From Bin87 sp965116785 (GTDB lineage: Bacteria > Chloroflexota > Dehalococcoidia > Lucifugimonadales > UBA3495): a stretch of DNA of 64,000 nucleotides. A program made the position numbers and the translations under genes. The notes under the pieces were generated by a model. The model saw only the letters and a program-made list of their open reading frames with translations, was not told where the DNA came from and did no database searches. The DNA is taken from NCBI GenBank assembly GCA_965116785.1, contig OZ220731.1:3844001-3908000 (forward strand), in the 5' to 3' direction. Positions 39,911 through 48,654 of this stretch are shown piece by piece (position 1 is the first letter of the stretch; every line of letters begins with the position of its first letter).

Positions 39911-40879
39911 TCACGGCGTCAGCAGTATCTTTCCAGTGGTCTCCCTCCCCTCCAGCCGCCGGTGTGCCTCAGCGGCATCCGACAGCGGCAGGTTCAGGCT
40001 CACGTTCAGCTTGATCTCGCCCGATTGCACCCAGGACAGGCATTCCTCGGCCCGTTGCAGGAGTTCTTCGCGTGTGGCCGTGTAGTCGCCCAGGGTGGGG
40101 CGGGTGAGGAACAGCGAGCCGTTGCGCAGCATGCCCGAATCCACCGCCCCCACGGGACCGCCGGCCTGGCCGTAAAGTGCCATGCAGCCGCGCCGGCCCA
40201 GGACGCGCAGGCCCTTCTCGAAGGTCGTCGCGCCCACGGCGTCGTAGATGATCTTGACCCCCTGGCCGTCGGTCATCCGCCGGACCTCTTCCTCGAAGTC
40301 CTGCTGGGTGTACAGGATCACGTCGTCGGCGCCCGCGCCGCGAGCCATGGCGGCTTTCTCGTCGGTGGACACGGTGGTGTACACATGGAGGCCCATGCGC
40401 TTCAGCATCTGGATGAGCAGCAAGCCCATTCCCCCGGCGCCGGCGTGGACCAGGGCGCTCTGCCCGGCCTGCAGCGGGGCGATGTCGTTTACCAGAAAGT
40501 GGGCGGTCATGCACTGGAGCAGGGTGGCCGCGCCGGTTTCAAAGTCCATGTCGTCGGGGATGCGAACCAGCAGCCACGCCGGAACCGCCTGCTGCTCCGA
40601 GTAGGATCCGGTGTGCATGGCAAAGGCGACCCGGTCGCCGACGCTGACTTCCGTGACGCCGTCACCCACGGCGATCACCTCGCCCGACGCCTCTCGTCCG
40701 GGCGTCCATGGGAAAGCAGCCGGCGGGTTGGTTCCCTTGCGGCTGGATACATCCGTGTAGTTGACCCCTATGTTGCGGATCGCAACGATTGCATCGCCGG
40801 GACCGGCGGTGGGCTCGGGCATGTCCTCGTATTTCAGCACGTCGGGTCCGCCGACTTCGTAGGCGCGAATGCCTTTCAT
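39911..40879 (-). CDS. NADPH:quinone oxidoreductase (zeta-crystallin-like MDR)
   Basis: This medium-chain dehydrogenase/reductase lacks the zinc site and reduces quinones or enones with NADPH. The 322-residue protein begins KGIRAYEVGGPDVLKYEDMP, has NYTDVSSRKG and the coenzyme motif AGAGGMGLLLIQMLKRMG, and the QOR segment YDAVGATTFEKGLRVLGRRG. The ATG at 40877-40879 starts the family N-terminus, five bases after the MmgE/PrpD gene stop, so the two are an operon. Confidence 0.93.
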   Translation of the reverse strand: MKGIRAYEVGGPDVLKYEDMPEPTAGPGDAIVAIRNIGVNYTDVSSRKGTNPPAAFPWTPGREASGEVIAVGDGVTEVSVGDRVAFAMHTGSYSEQQAVPAWLLVRIPDDMDFETGAATLLQCMTAHFLVNDIAPLQAGQSALVHAGAGGMGLLLIQMLKRMGLHVYTTVSTDEKAAMARGAGADDVILYTQQDFEEEVRRMTDGQGVKIIYDAVGATTFEKGLRVLGRRGCMALYGQAGGPVGAVDSGMLRNGSLFLTRPTLGDYTATREELLQRAEECLSWVQSGEIKLNVSLNLPLSDAAEAHRRLEGRETTGKILLTP

Positions 40880-40884
40880 GGTGT

Positions 40885-42189
40885 CTAACCTCCAAGTACG
40901 GATGCCATTCCGGTAACGTTTTCGATTTCGGAGATGCCGCGAAAACTGCTGACCGCTTCGTCGATGTGGTCGGCAGGCAGGATGTAGCGGGTGCAGTAGA
41001 GGAATTTTGCGTCCAGCTCCTCGGGGTCCAGCGGCATGGCCGGCGATCCCCGGGGATGGTCGATGCGGTGGCGCAGGATGCGCCCGTCGGTGAGGGTTAT
41101 CGCCACCTCGGCCGGATTGAGGGCCAGCGGTGACGCCGGCAGAGTGGCCTCGACGGATATGCGCCCCATCATGGCACGGACGCCCTCGTCCCGCACCGCC
41201 GGTTCCGAAAAGAAGTTGATCAGCGGCGCGCCGTGGCACAGGGTTGCGGCCGCGATGAACCCGATGGACCGGCGAGCCTGCCATCCGTCCTCCGGAAGGA
41301 CGTGGGACATCCGCTCGATACCGCCCTCCGTCATCCCGACATGGACGCTGGCGATATCCGCAGGGGCAAACCGGTGCAACTGGGCCAGGCCCAGAATGGC
41401 GTCAATCGCGCTGTGGCAGGCTGGATCGCATGGGTAGAGGCGCAGGGTAATTCCTGGGTCGCTCAGTCGCCAACGCGAGCCCAGATCGTCAAGAATGCCT
41501 GTCGCCGCCGGCTGTGCATGCGGAGCTTCACCGATGCCTTCGGCGGCGCTGAGCGCGCAGATTACACCGAGCATGGCGGCCCGGCCCTCAGCCATGGCGG
41601 CCGCGCCGGCGGAACCGTATTCGCTGCCGCCACCGGCTGAATCAAGCGCCAGTCCGACCGCGCGGGCGACGCCATCGGCGTCCAGCCCCAGCAACATCGA
41701 CGATGCTGTCGCCGCGCCTACCTCTCCGGCGGAGCCGTGGGAAGATGCCGTGGCGCCGAGACGGGCAGCAACCTCGCATCCTGCAGCGAAGGCAGAGAGC
41801 ACGTCATGACCGGAGTACCCATGCATCTCCCCCAAAGCCATCACGGCTGGAAACACGGCGGCGGTTGCGTGCGTTCCGCCGTCGACGGTGCTGTCGTCGT
41901 AGTCCAGCAGCCTGACGAGGGTACCGTTCACCAGCGACGCATAAACCGGCGACGTGCGCATGCCCATGCCGATGATGGTGCTGCGGCCGTTGCCGCCCAT
42001 TTCACGAACTACCCGCGCCAGCGCGACGCCGTCGGGATGGGCCGCGCCGGCCAGAGCGGCGCCGGCGGCGTTGAGCATCATTTCCCGGCAGAGTTCTGCC
42101 ACGCTGGACGGTACGGGAATATCCGATTGGGCTATGCCAACGGCGAACTCGACGATCCGTTGTATGGGTTCAGGTTCTGTACGATTCAT
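40885..42189 (-). CDS. MmgE/PrpD family protein
   Basis: Members include 2-methylcitrate dehydratase and aconitate decarboxylase. The 434-residue protein starts QRIVEFAVGIAQSDIPVPSS and has VNGTLVRLLDYDDSTVDGGT, with HATAAVFPAVMALGEMHGYS, typical of the family's first domain, and YPCDPACHSAIDAILGLAQL in the second. The exact substrate is unknown; no other methylcitrate cycle gene is near. It is divergent from hicA with a 74-base gap. Confidence 0.9.
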   Translation of the reverse strand: MNRTEPEPIQRIVEFAVGIAQSDIPVPSSVAELCREMMLNAAGAALAGAAHPDGVALARVVREMGGNGRSTIIGMGMRTSPVYASLVNGTLVRLLDYDDSTVDGGTHATAAVFPAVMALGEMHGYSGHDVLSAFAAGCEVAARLGATASSHGSAGEVGAATASSMLLGLDADGVARAVGLALDSAGGGSEYGSAGAAAMAEGRAAMLGVICALSAAEGIGEAPHAQPAATGILDDLGSRWRLSDPGITLRLYPCDPACHSAIDAILGLAQLHRFAPADIASVHVGMTEGGIERMSHVLPEDGWQARRSIGFIAAATLCHGAPLINFFSEPAVRDEGVRAMMGRISVEATLPASPLALNPAEVAITLTDGRILRHRIDHPRGSPAMPLDPEELDAKFLYCTRYILPADHIDEAVSSFRGISEIENVTGMASVLGG

Positions 42190-42251
42190 GGCAGGGCAAG
42201 GATACCGACGGCCGGGGCCGCGCGCAACGCGGGAGCGGGGAGGTCGCGGTG

Positions 42252-42257
42252 TATAAT
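42252..42257 (+). promoter_or_regulatory. -10 element for leaderless hicA transcript
   Basis: TATAAT ends six bases before the GTG of hicA, so transcription should begin at or next to the start codon. There is no ribosome site and no clear -35. Confidence 0.55.
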
Positions 42258-42263
42258 GCCGGA

Positions 42264-42455
42264 GTGGATAGCAGGGAGGTCATGTGGCGACTGAGGGAGG
42301 ACGGCTGGTACGTTCATCGCGTCGTCGGATCGCATCACCTGATGAAGCACCCAACCAAGCGCGGAACTACATCGGTGCCCCACCCGCGAAAAGATCTGAA
42401 GATTGGGACGATACGTAGCATCGAGCGCCAATCGGGCGTCAGACTCCGGCCGTGA
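42264..42455 (+). CDS. HicA-type toxin (mRNA interferase)
   Basis: HicA is a double-stranded-RNA-binding-fold RNase. From the GTG the 63-residue protein begins MDSREVMWRLREDGWYVHRV and carries the catalytic GSHHLMKHPTKRGTTSVP, with conserved histidines, and ends KIGTIRSIERQSGVRL. The GTG at 42264 matches the usual family start. A TATAAT six bases upstream implies a leaderless mRNA. HicB follows within 12 bases. Confidence 0.9.
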   Translation: MDSREVMWRLREDGWYVHRVVGSHHLMKHPTKRGTTSVPHPRKDLKIGTIRSIERQSGVRLRP

Positions 42456-42466
42456 GGAAACCCGAA

Positions 42467-42850
42467 ATGGAACGAACGTACCTTGCTTTGGTTGAAAAAG
42501 GCCCGGATAGTGACTACGGCGTTTGGTTTACGGACCTGCCCGGCTGCATCACTGCCGGAAGCACCTTTGAGGAAGCGTGCGAAATGGCGCGGGAGGTGCT
42601 GATGCTGCATTTGGAGGGCATGGCGGAAGACGGCGAAGAAATCCCGCCGCCCAGTTGCGCCAACGACGTTCTGGCGCACGCCGACGCCGCCGATGCCATC
42701 GCCCTGATCGTGGTTGAAGCCCTGCCGGAGCGCACTCCGGAAGAAGCGCAGGCCGCCTATGATGCGTTCATGGCGTCAGAGTACGGACAGGAATTCATGC
42801 GCGAAACCGCGCCGGATTCCGACCCCGTGACGGCTCATGTTGCGGAGTGA
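42467..42850 (+). CDS. HicB-type antitoxin
   Basis: HicB neutralises HicA and often represses the operon. The 127-residue protein starts with the partial RNase H-like domain: YLALVEKGPDSDYGVWFTDL, then PGCITAGSTFEEACEMAREV and LHLEGMAEDGEEIPPPS. The C-terminal part (LPERTPEEAQAAYDAF) is not an obvious helix-turn-helix. The ATG at 42467 has GAGG nine bases upstream; a GTG at 42452 is also in frame. It lies 11 bases after hicA. Confidence 0.88.
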   Translation: MERTYLALVEKGPDSDYGVWFTDLPGCITAGSTFEEACEMAREVLMLHLEGMAEDGEEIPPPSCANDVLAHADAADAIALIVVEALPERTPEEAQAAYDAFMASEYGQEFMRETAPDSDPVTAHVAE

Positions 42851-42996
42851 TTTAGCCACTATGGCAACTCAGGATACTGAGACCAGTTTCCTGCTGTCAG
42901 ATTGTTGGTTGGCTGCAACTGCCTATCCATTTTCGCCACGTTTGTAGCGGTGATGATCACGATGCAAGCGTCTTTCCAAGCCTAGGAGAACGGGTT

Positions 42997-44247
42997 ATGT
43001 CAGCATACGGTAGCAGTTCCAACTCGGTGGAAGAGCGGCCATACGACGTGGCCATCGTGGGCGGCGGCATCATCGGGCTGTCCACGGCCATGCAGCTGCT
43101 GGAACGCTCGCCCGACCTGAACGTCGCGGTGATCGAAAAAGAGGAGCAGTTGGCCCAGCACCAGACGGGCCATAACAGCGGTGTCATCCACTCCGGCATC
43201 TACTACCGGCCCGGCTCCTGGAAGTCTCGGTTCTGCGTCGGCGGGAAGGACCGGCTGATTCGGTTCTGCGACGAAAACGAGATCGAGTATGATCCGTGCG
43301 GCAAGGTGATCGTAGCGTCCCATGAGAGCGAGCTGGGACGACTGGACGACCTGTACGAGCGCGGCGTCGCCAACGGCGTTCCCGATCTCGAAATGGTGGG
43401 ACCCGAGCGGTTGCGGGAGATCGAACCCCATACCTATGGCGTCCAAGCGCTGTGGGCTCCGCACACGGGCATCGTCGACTACGTGCGGGTGGCAAACGCC
43501 TACGGCGGCAAATTCCAATCAGCGGGCGGTGATATCTTCACCGGAGCGGCGGTGATCCGGTCCCGGCAAACCGGCTCCGGCACCGCCCTGGAGACACAAC
43601 GGGGCGCCGTCCAGGCGCGACACGTCATCAACTGCGGCGGGTTGTACGCGGACAAGCTGGCGAGAATGATGGGCGAGGAAACCGACGTACGCATCATCCC
43701 GTTCCGCGGCGAGTACTACAAGCTGGCCGAGACCAGCGAAGACCTGGTGAAAGGGCTGATCTATCCGGTGCCCGACCCGCGGTTCCCGTTTCTGGGCGTG
43801 CACTACACGCGGAACATCCACGGCTACGTCGAGGCCGGACCCAATGCGGTGTTGGCGTGGGCTCGCGAGGGCTACCGCAAGAGCAATATCAGCCTCGGCG
43901 AGACCGCCGGCGCGCTTACCTTCCCCGGCTTCTGGAAGATGACCGCGAAGCACTGGAAGACGGGCATGCAGGAAATGCACCGGTCCTACAGCAAGTCCGT
44001 GTTCGTCAACGACCTGAAGAAGCTGATCCCCGAAATCCGCGGGGAGGACCTGGAACCGGGCGGCAGCGGCGTGCGCGCCCAGGCCGTTTCCTCGTCCGGC
44101 GCGATCCTGGACGACTTCCATATCCTGAGGGGACAGCGCGCGCTGCACGTGCTGAATGCGCCGTCGCCAGGCGCCACCTCGTCGCTGGCCATCGGCGAAT
44201 ACCTGACGGACATGGCGGTTGAGGACTTCGGTCTGGCCGTTCGCTGA
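42997..44247 (+). CDS. lhgO: L-2-hydroxyglutarate oxidase (LhgO)
   Basis: This FAD enzyme of the DAAO superfamily oxidises L-2-hydroxyglutarate to 2-oxoglutarate and passes electrons to quinone. The 416-residue protein has the FAD motif VAIVGGGIIGLSTAMQLLER and the family signature TGHNSGVIHSGIYYRPGSWK, plus FRGEYYKLAETSEDLVKGLI and GPNAVLAWAREGYRK. AGGAG precedes the ATG. The neighbours do not suggest a pathway; hicAB lies upstream. Confidence 0.92.
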   Translation: MSAYGSSSNSVEERPYDVAIVGGGIIGLSTAMQLLERSPDLNVAVIEKEEQLAQHQTGHNSGVIHSGIYYRPGSWKSRFCVGGKDRLIRFCDENEIEYDPCGKVIVASHESELGRLDDLYERGVANGVPDLEMVGPERLREIEPHTYGVQALWAPHTGIVDYVRVANAYGGKFQSAGGDIFTGAAVIRSRQTGSGTALETQRGAVQARHVINCGGLYADKLARMMGEETDVRIIPFRGEYYKLAETSEDLVKGLIYPVPDPRFPFLGVHYTRNIHGYVEAGPNAVLAWAREGYRKSNISLGETAGALTFPGFWKMTAKHWKTGMQEMHRSYSKSVFVNDLKKLIPEIRGEDLEPGGSGVRAQAVSSSGAILDDFHILRGQRALHVLNAPSPGATSSLAIGEYLTDMAVEDFGLAVR

Positions 44248-44365
44248 GCGTCCCCCTGGTCACGTTTCTATCGCGAGAATCGGCTCGCGGTAGCGGAGTA
44301 ACTGCGGGCGCTTTCAGGGGCGTGCCTTCCAAGCCGCCGCCCTGTTACGTAAAACGGGTTTCTGC

Positions 44366-44371
44366 TATACT
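44366..44371 (+). promoter_or_regulatory. Extended -10 promoter element of purA
   Basis: TGC followed by TATACT (44366-44371) is an extended -10; the -35 is weak (TGTTAC at 44343-44348, 17 bases upstream). It leaves a leader of about 106 bases before purA, which contains a hairpin and T-run. Confidence 0.45.
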
Positions 44372-44412
44372 TGCCGCCTAACCGACGAACGCCATCGCAC
44401 AAAGAATGTCTT

Positions 44413-44447
44413 GCCGCCGCCGGCAGCAGCCTGCGGGGGCGATTTTT
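44413..44447 (+). terminator. Attenuator-like hairpin in the purA leader
   Basis: An imperfect GC-rich hairpin (GCCGCCGCCGGCAG and CCTGCGGGGGCG around the loop CAG) is followed by TTTTT (44443-44447). It lies between the probable purA promoter and the gene, so it could act as a transcription attenuator. Confidence 0.4.
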
Positions 44448-44483
44448 CGGTTTAGTCTCTAAATTATCCGGGAGTGCAGGACA

Positions 44484-45773
44484 ATGCCGGCTTATGCCGT
44501 AATCGGAGGACAATGGGGCGACGAGGGCAAGGGGAAAGTCATCGACTACCTTGCCGGCCAGTCCGATTGCGTGGTGCGATATGCCGGCGGCAACAACGCC
44601 GGACACACGGTGGTCAACGAGCGGGGGGAGTTTCAGTTGCACCTGGTTCCGTCCGGCATCTGCTGGCCCGGCGTGACCGGCATCATCGGTAATGGTGTGG
44701 TGGTGAATCCCGGCGTGCTGCTCGGGGAGATTGCGGGATTGCGGGATCAGGGTATCGACACGGACCAACTGTTCGTCAGCGATCGAGCTCACGTCATCAT
44801 GCCATACCATGTCCTGCTCGACGAACTCCAGGAAAAGGCCCGGGGCAGCGGCGCCATCGGCACTACCGGACAGGGCATTGGCCCAGCCTACATTGACAAA
44901 GTGTCCCGCGACGGCATTCGTATCGGCGATTTGCTGGACACCACCGAGCAGTTGCCCGACCGGGTGCATGCGGCCGTAGAGATGAAAAACCGGGTCATCA
45001 CCGGAGTGTACGGCGGCGAACCCATGGATGCCGACGAGATTCTGGAACTTTGCCGCCAGTGGGGGGAGCAACTGCGGCCAATGGTTCGCCCTACTGAGCA
45101 GATGGTGCAGGACCTGCTGGAGCAGGGCAAGCGCGTGCTGTTGGAAGGCGCTCAGGGAACGCTGTTGGACGTTGACCACGGTTCCTATCCGTACGTCACC
45201 TCATCCTCGCCGTCAATCGGCGGAGCGATCACCGGACTGGGGCTCGACCCCCAATCCATCAAAGGCGTCCTCGGCGTTTTCAAGGCATATTCCACCCGAG
45301 TGGGCGGCGGGCCGATGCCCACGGAGATGCACGGCCAAGCCGGTGAGGACCTGCGGGAGAAAGCTCACGAATACGGAACCACCACCGGCCGGGCGCGCCG
45401 CATAGGCTGGTTCGACGCGGTGGCCGCCCGTTACAGCCGTCAGATCAACGGCTTCACCGGAATGGTGATCACTCGCCTGGACATTCTGGACGGCATGTCG
45501 GACGTGAAAATCTGTGTCGGCTACCGGGCGGACGGCAAGGATCTGGAGCGCTTTCCGGCCAACACCTCACTTCTGGAACGGTGCGAACCGGTCTATGAAA
45601 AAATGCCGGGCTGGCAGGAACCCACGGCCAGCGCAACGCGCGCGGAACAGTTGCCCGCTAACGCTTTGGCATATGTGAAACGAATAGAGGCCCTGGTGGG
45701 CTGCGATGCTCAAATCATTTCTACTGGTCCCAGCCGTGAGGAAACCATCGCGGTCGAACAAATCATCCGGTAG
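44484..45773 (+). CDS. purA: Adenylosuccinate synthetase
   Basis: PurA joins IMP and aspartate with GTP in AMP synthesis. The 429-residue protein carries GGQWGDEGKGKVIDYLA at the N-terminus, GNGVVVNPGVLLGEI, TTGQGIGPAYIDKVSRDG, EGAQGTLLDVDHGSYPYVTS and the TTTGRARRIGWFDAVAARYS segment. All catalytic motifs are intact. The ATG follows GGGAGTGCAGGACA. No other purine gene is in the window. Confidence 0.97.
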   Translation: MPAYAVIGGQWGDEGKGKVIDYLAGQSDCVVRYAGGNNAGHTVVNERGEFQLHLVPSGICWPGVTGIIGNGVVVNPGVLLGEIAGLRDQGIDTDQLFVSDRAHVIMPYHVLLDELQEKARGSGAIGTTGQGIGPAYIDKVSRDGIRIGDLLDTTEQLPDRVHAAVEMKNRVITGVYGGEPMDADEILELCRQWGEQLRPMVRPTEQMVQDLLEQGKRVLLEGAQGTLLDVDHGSYPYVTSSSPSIGGAITGLGLDPQSIKGVLGVFKAYSTRVGGGPMPTEMHGQAGEDLREKAHEYGTTTGRARRIGWFDAVAARYSRQINGFTGMVITRLDILDGMSDVKICVGYRADGKDLERFPANTSLLERCEPVYEKMPGWQEPTASATRAEQLPANALAYVKRIEALVGCDAQIISTGPSREETIAVEQIIR

Positions 45774-45857
45774 CATATTTAACACTTTCGTAATAACATT
45801 GCGTCTGCAGCGTCGCCCTGATAACCCGGCGAAATAACTTGCTGCGGAGGACAATCC

Positions 45858-46328
45858 ATGGCCACAAATAACGCTACGCAGGCGGATACGTCCATCTTCG
45901 GTCGTATCTTCGTGCGGTTCACCGACGAGTTCTACTTACTGTTCCGGCTCATCTTCGCCTTTATAGTGTCGCTCCATGGAGCGCAAAAGGCTTTCCAAAT
46001 GTGGGGGTTCCCGCCTCCGGGACCTGGCGGCCCGCCCGAAATCGTGTACGTCGCCGGTTGGATCGAGTTCATTTCAGCTCTTCTGATCGGGTTCGGCGTG
46101 CTAACGCGATTGGGCGCCGGCGCGCTGTGCGTGACCATGGTGGTCGCCTACTTCATGATGCACTTCCCCAATGGCATTGCACCGCACATCTTCCCGGCCG
46201 AAGGCGGCTTCACGGCTAGCGGCGGTGAGGTTTCGATCCTGTGGTTTGCCATTGCCGGCATCATCGGTATCATGGGCAGCCGGAAGTATGGCCTGGAACG
46301 CCTGATCCTCAAGAAGGAAATCCTATAG
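45858..46328 (+). CDS. DoxX family membrane protein
   Basis: DoxX-like proteins are small four-helix membrane proteins. The 156-residue protein has helices around LLFRLIFAFIVSLHGAQKAF, EFISALLIGFGVLTRLGAGA, LCVTMVVAYFMMHF and ILWFAIAGIIGIMGSRKYGL. GCGGAGG precedes the ATG. The role is unclear; related proteins associate with terminal quinone oxidases or stress responses. A 77-residue unknown gene follows on the same strand. Confidence 0.88.
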   Translation: MATNNATQADTSIFGRIFVRFTDEFYLLFRLIFAFIVSLHGAQKAFQMWGFPPPGPGGPPEIVYVAGWIEFISALLIGFGVLTRLGAGALCVTMVVAYFMMHFPNGIAPHIFPAEGGFTASGGEVSILWFAIAGIIGIMGSRKYGLERLILKKEIL

Positions 46329-46400
46329 CCAGACCTCATAGCAAAAACAACCTCACACAAACGGCCCGGCGTTCCCCACGACGCCGGGCAAAGAGTAAAC

Positions 46401-46634
46401 ATGATGCAGCAACAAGCAGCGCGCTTCGGGATCTACTTCAACTCCTCCCAGAATCAGGTGGTGCGGATCAATTCGCCCTATTGGTTCCCGCCGGAACCGG
46501 AGTGGCAGAAGGTCACCGGCGAGGTGAATGCCACCCTGCTGGATCTGCGGCGAACGATCGGGGAGCAGGGTCTGTCTTCAGATCCCGACGGAGTGACCTG
46601 GACCACCCTGCCGTTGTTGGACGAAGACAACTAG
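46401..46634 (+). CDS. Hypothetical protein, 77 aa
   Basis: I do not recognise this small soluble protein. It begins MMQQQAARFGIYFNSSQNQV and contains RINSPYWFPPEPEWQK and WTTLPLLDEDN. The next gene, encoding a four-helix membrane protein, starts six bases after its stop, so the two may be co-expressed. No strong ribosome site precedes it. Confidence 0.55.
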   Translation: MMQQQAARFGIYFNSSQNQVVRINSPYWFPPEPEWQKVTGEVNATLLDLRRTIGEQGLSSDPDGVTWTTLPLLDEDN

Positions 46635-46640
46635 CCGGTC

Positions 46641-47165
46641 ATGGCCTCGGAGCGGCCCGGAGCCGTACCGCAGCCGGACTCCGAGACGGATGACTATCCC
46701 CGCCCGCCGGGATGGCGCGGGCGGATGATGGCCGCCAACCCCGAGCAGGCCCGCCGCTGGATGCGCTGGGCTTGGGTGTGCGGCATGGTGTGGTGGGTGT
46801 GGACCATGGGAGTGTTGGTCGTGTGGATGTCGGCCCCCGTACTGGCAGTGTCCGAAGTTGAGGGCAGCGCGCCGGCCATACCGCCGGCAGACCTTCTTAT
46901 TTACTACGGCATCGAGGGGTTCGTCGTGGCCGCGCTGGCCTTGGGAGTGATGCGCCGCTGGCGTCCCTCGTCCGTGCTGCTGGCAGTGGGGTTCGTGGTG
47001 TCCCGTCTCGTCCTGATACTGTTGGGCCTGATAACTCTGGACAGCTTTCGCGATGCCATCTGGCTGGTCATCTACGGAGGGCTGCTGTTCGCCTTTGTGA
47101 GGGGAGTGCAGGGAGCGTACAGCTTCCACTGGTTCACCCGACCGCCCCTACCGGATCAGCGGTAG
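46641..47165 (+). CDS. Hypothetical four-helix membrane protein, 174 aa
   Basis: The protein has a polar 40-residue N-terminus and about four predicted membrane helices (WVCGMVWWVWTMGVLVVWMS, LLIYYGIEGFVVAALALGVM, VLLAVGFVVSRLVLILLGLI and AIWLVIYGGLLFAFVRGVQG). No family signature is seen. It follows a 77-residue unknown gene by six bases and ends before a bidirectional terminator. Confidence 0.65.
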   Translation: MASERPGAVPQPDSETDDYPRPPGWRGRMMAANPEQARRWMRWAWVCGMVWWVWTMGVLVVWMSAPVLAVSEVEGSAPAIPPADLLIYYGIEGFVVAALALGVMRRWRPSSVLLAVGFVVSRLVLILLGLITLDSFRDAIWLVIYGGLLFAFVRGVQGAYSFHWFTRPPLPDQR

Positions 47166-47190
47166 GAGATCCACAGCGCGACACCGAAAA

Positions 47191-47213
47191 GGGGCGGGTG
47201 ATCGACCCGCCCC
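47191..47213. terminator. Bidirectional terminator between convergent genes
   Basis: GGGGCGGGT (47191-47199) and ACCCGCCCC (47205-47213) form a perfect 9-bp stem. On the minus strand TTTT follows, a good terminator for the LLM gene; on the plus strand GCCGTT follows, a weaker one. Confidence 0.75.
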
Positions 47214-47243
47214 TGCCGTTAGGGATCGTTTCCGCTGGGCGCA

Positions 47244-48398
47244 CTAGCTGCCGTTGAACGCCGGCATGACGTCCTGCGCGAACCGGGACAGCTGGTCCTT
47301 GAAAACCTCTCGGGGCATACCCATCACCGAGCCCAGATTGACCCGCTCCACGCCGGGATAGCGGTCTTCGTCTTGCTTCATGCTGTTGATGATGTCGTCG
47401 GCCGAGCCACACAGCCAGGCGCCGCTCTCAACCGCTTCTTCCAGCGTGGGAAGGTGCACGCCGCGACGCAGGCCGGGATTGGCCACGGCTTCGATCTGGT
47501 CCTGCTCCAGTCGCATCAGACCCAGCGGAGCGGCAAATTTCATGGCTTCTTCGAAGTAGGGTTTGGCTTCCTTGATGGCCGCTTCCCGGTTGTTACCGAT
47601 GAAGAAGCGGTAGCCCAGGGCGATGTCCTCGCCCAGCGCCAGCTCGCGGCCGTATTTGGCGGCGGCCTGCTGGTACATGGTCAGCCGCTCATGCCGCGCC
47701 GGCTCCGGCGTATTGGCCACCATGGCCTTGATGCCGATGCGGGCCATGAAATCGACGCCCTTGGGGTTGCCGGAGACCAGGGGCTGCCAGATGTCCACCG
47801 GCTGGCGCAGCGGGCGCGGCACCAGGCTCAGCTTCTCCAGGGTATAGCCGCGGTAGGGTACCTTGGCCGGAATCTGGTAGTGCTTGCCCTCGTGGGAGAA
47901 TGCCTCCTCGTTGAAGGCCTTGACCATGACCTCGACCTGCTCTTCAAACAGTTCGCGGTTGGCGTCGCCGTCGAACATGGGAGAGCCGAAGGTCTCGACC
48001 TCGCGGGAGTGATACCCGCGGCCCACGCCGAAGATGATGCGGCCGCCGGAGAGGATGTCGGCCATGGCGAAGTCCTCGGCCAGGCGCAGCGGGTGCCACA
48101 TGGGCGTGATGTTGAACCCGCAGCCGTACTTGAGGCGCTGGGTGTTGCAGGCCAGGTACAGCCCCAGCATGATCAGGTTGGGGATGCACTCGTAGCCTTC
48201 GGGCTGAAAGTGGTGCTCGGCCATCCAGAACTCGTCGTAGCCGTTGTCCTCCAGGTGCCTGGAGATGTCCAGGGCCCAGTCGAAGGCCTCGGCCAGTTGT
48301 TCGTTGGAATACCAGCGGTCGTTGGCGGGAGTACCCTCCAGTCCCAGGTTATCGTCCACCACGTGGCCGGCGTAGGATGCGCTAAAGCTATTGAACAT
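47244..48398 (-). CDS. LLM-class flavin-dependent oxidoreductase
   Basis: This 384-residue luciferase-like enzyme has YDEFWMAEHHFQPEGYECIP (the conserved EHH), ITPMWHPLRLAEDFAMADIL, GGRIIFGVGRGYHSREVETF and RPLRQPVDIWQPLVSGNPKG. It belongs to a different subgroup from the other two LLM genes in the window. The ATG at 48396-48398 has GAGGGAA upstream. It is divergent from a zinc alcohol dehydrogenase gene across a 256-base intergenic region containing an inverted repeat. The substrate is unknown. Confidence 0.92.
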   Translation of the reverse strand: MFNSFSASYAGHVVDDNLGLEGTPANDRWYSNEQLAEAFDWALDISRHLEDNGYDEFWMAEHHFQPEGYECIPNLIMLGLYLACNTQRLKYGCGFNITPMWHPLRLAEDFAMADILSGGRIIFGVGRGYHSREVETFGSPMFDGDANRELFEEQVEVMVKAFNEEAFSHEGKHYQIPAKVPYRGYTLEKLSLVPRPLRQPVDIWQPLVSGNPKGVDFMARIGIKAMVANTPEPARHERLTMYQQAAAKYGRELALGEDIALGYRFFIGNNREAAIKEAKPYFEEAMKFAAPLGLMRLEQDQIEAVANPGLRRGVHLPTLEEAVESGAWLCGSADDIINSMKQDEDRYPGVERVNLGSVMGMPREVFKDQLSRFAQDVMPAFNGS

Positions 48399-48537
48399 GA
48401 TTAGGTTCCCTCTGCATTGATTGTTCGACCCGTCGGATCGCAAACAATTGTACTCCATTCGAATGGGCATTGAAGCCAATCACCGTATCAACGAAACGGT
48501 CTCCGCCGTGACTGGGAACCATGAAATTCGACCCCGA

Positions 48538-48575
48538 GGCGCCGGCGAATATCCGTGTTGACGCTCGCCGGCGCC
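48538..48575. promoter_or_regulatory. Inverted repeat operator overlapping the alcohol dehydrogenase promoter
   Basis: GGCGCCGGCGA (48538-48548) and TCGCCGGCGCC (48565-48575) are perfect inverted 11-mers flanking TTGACG (48558-48563), the likely -35 of the alcohol dehydrogenase gene, with TAATCT 18 bases downstream as a possible -10. The dyad could bind a regulator that controls one or both divergent genes, or form an RNA hairpin if transcribed. Confidence 0.5.
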
Positions 48576-48654
48576 CGGTGCTAATCTGCCGCCACTGTAG
48601 CTGGGGGCTCGGTTTTTGGAAGCTCCGGCGCAGCCGCCACCGGAGGGAATTGGA

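Noticed and set aside
48538..48575. Inverted repeat as an intrinsic terminator
   Set aside because: No T-run follows and it overlaps a -35 hexamer, so an operator is the better reading.
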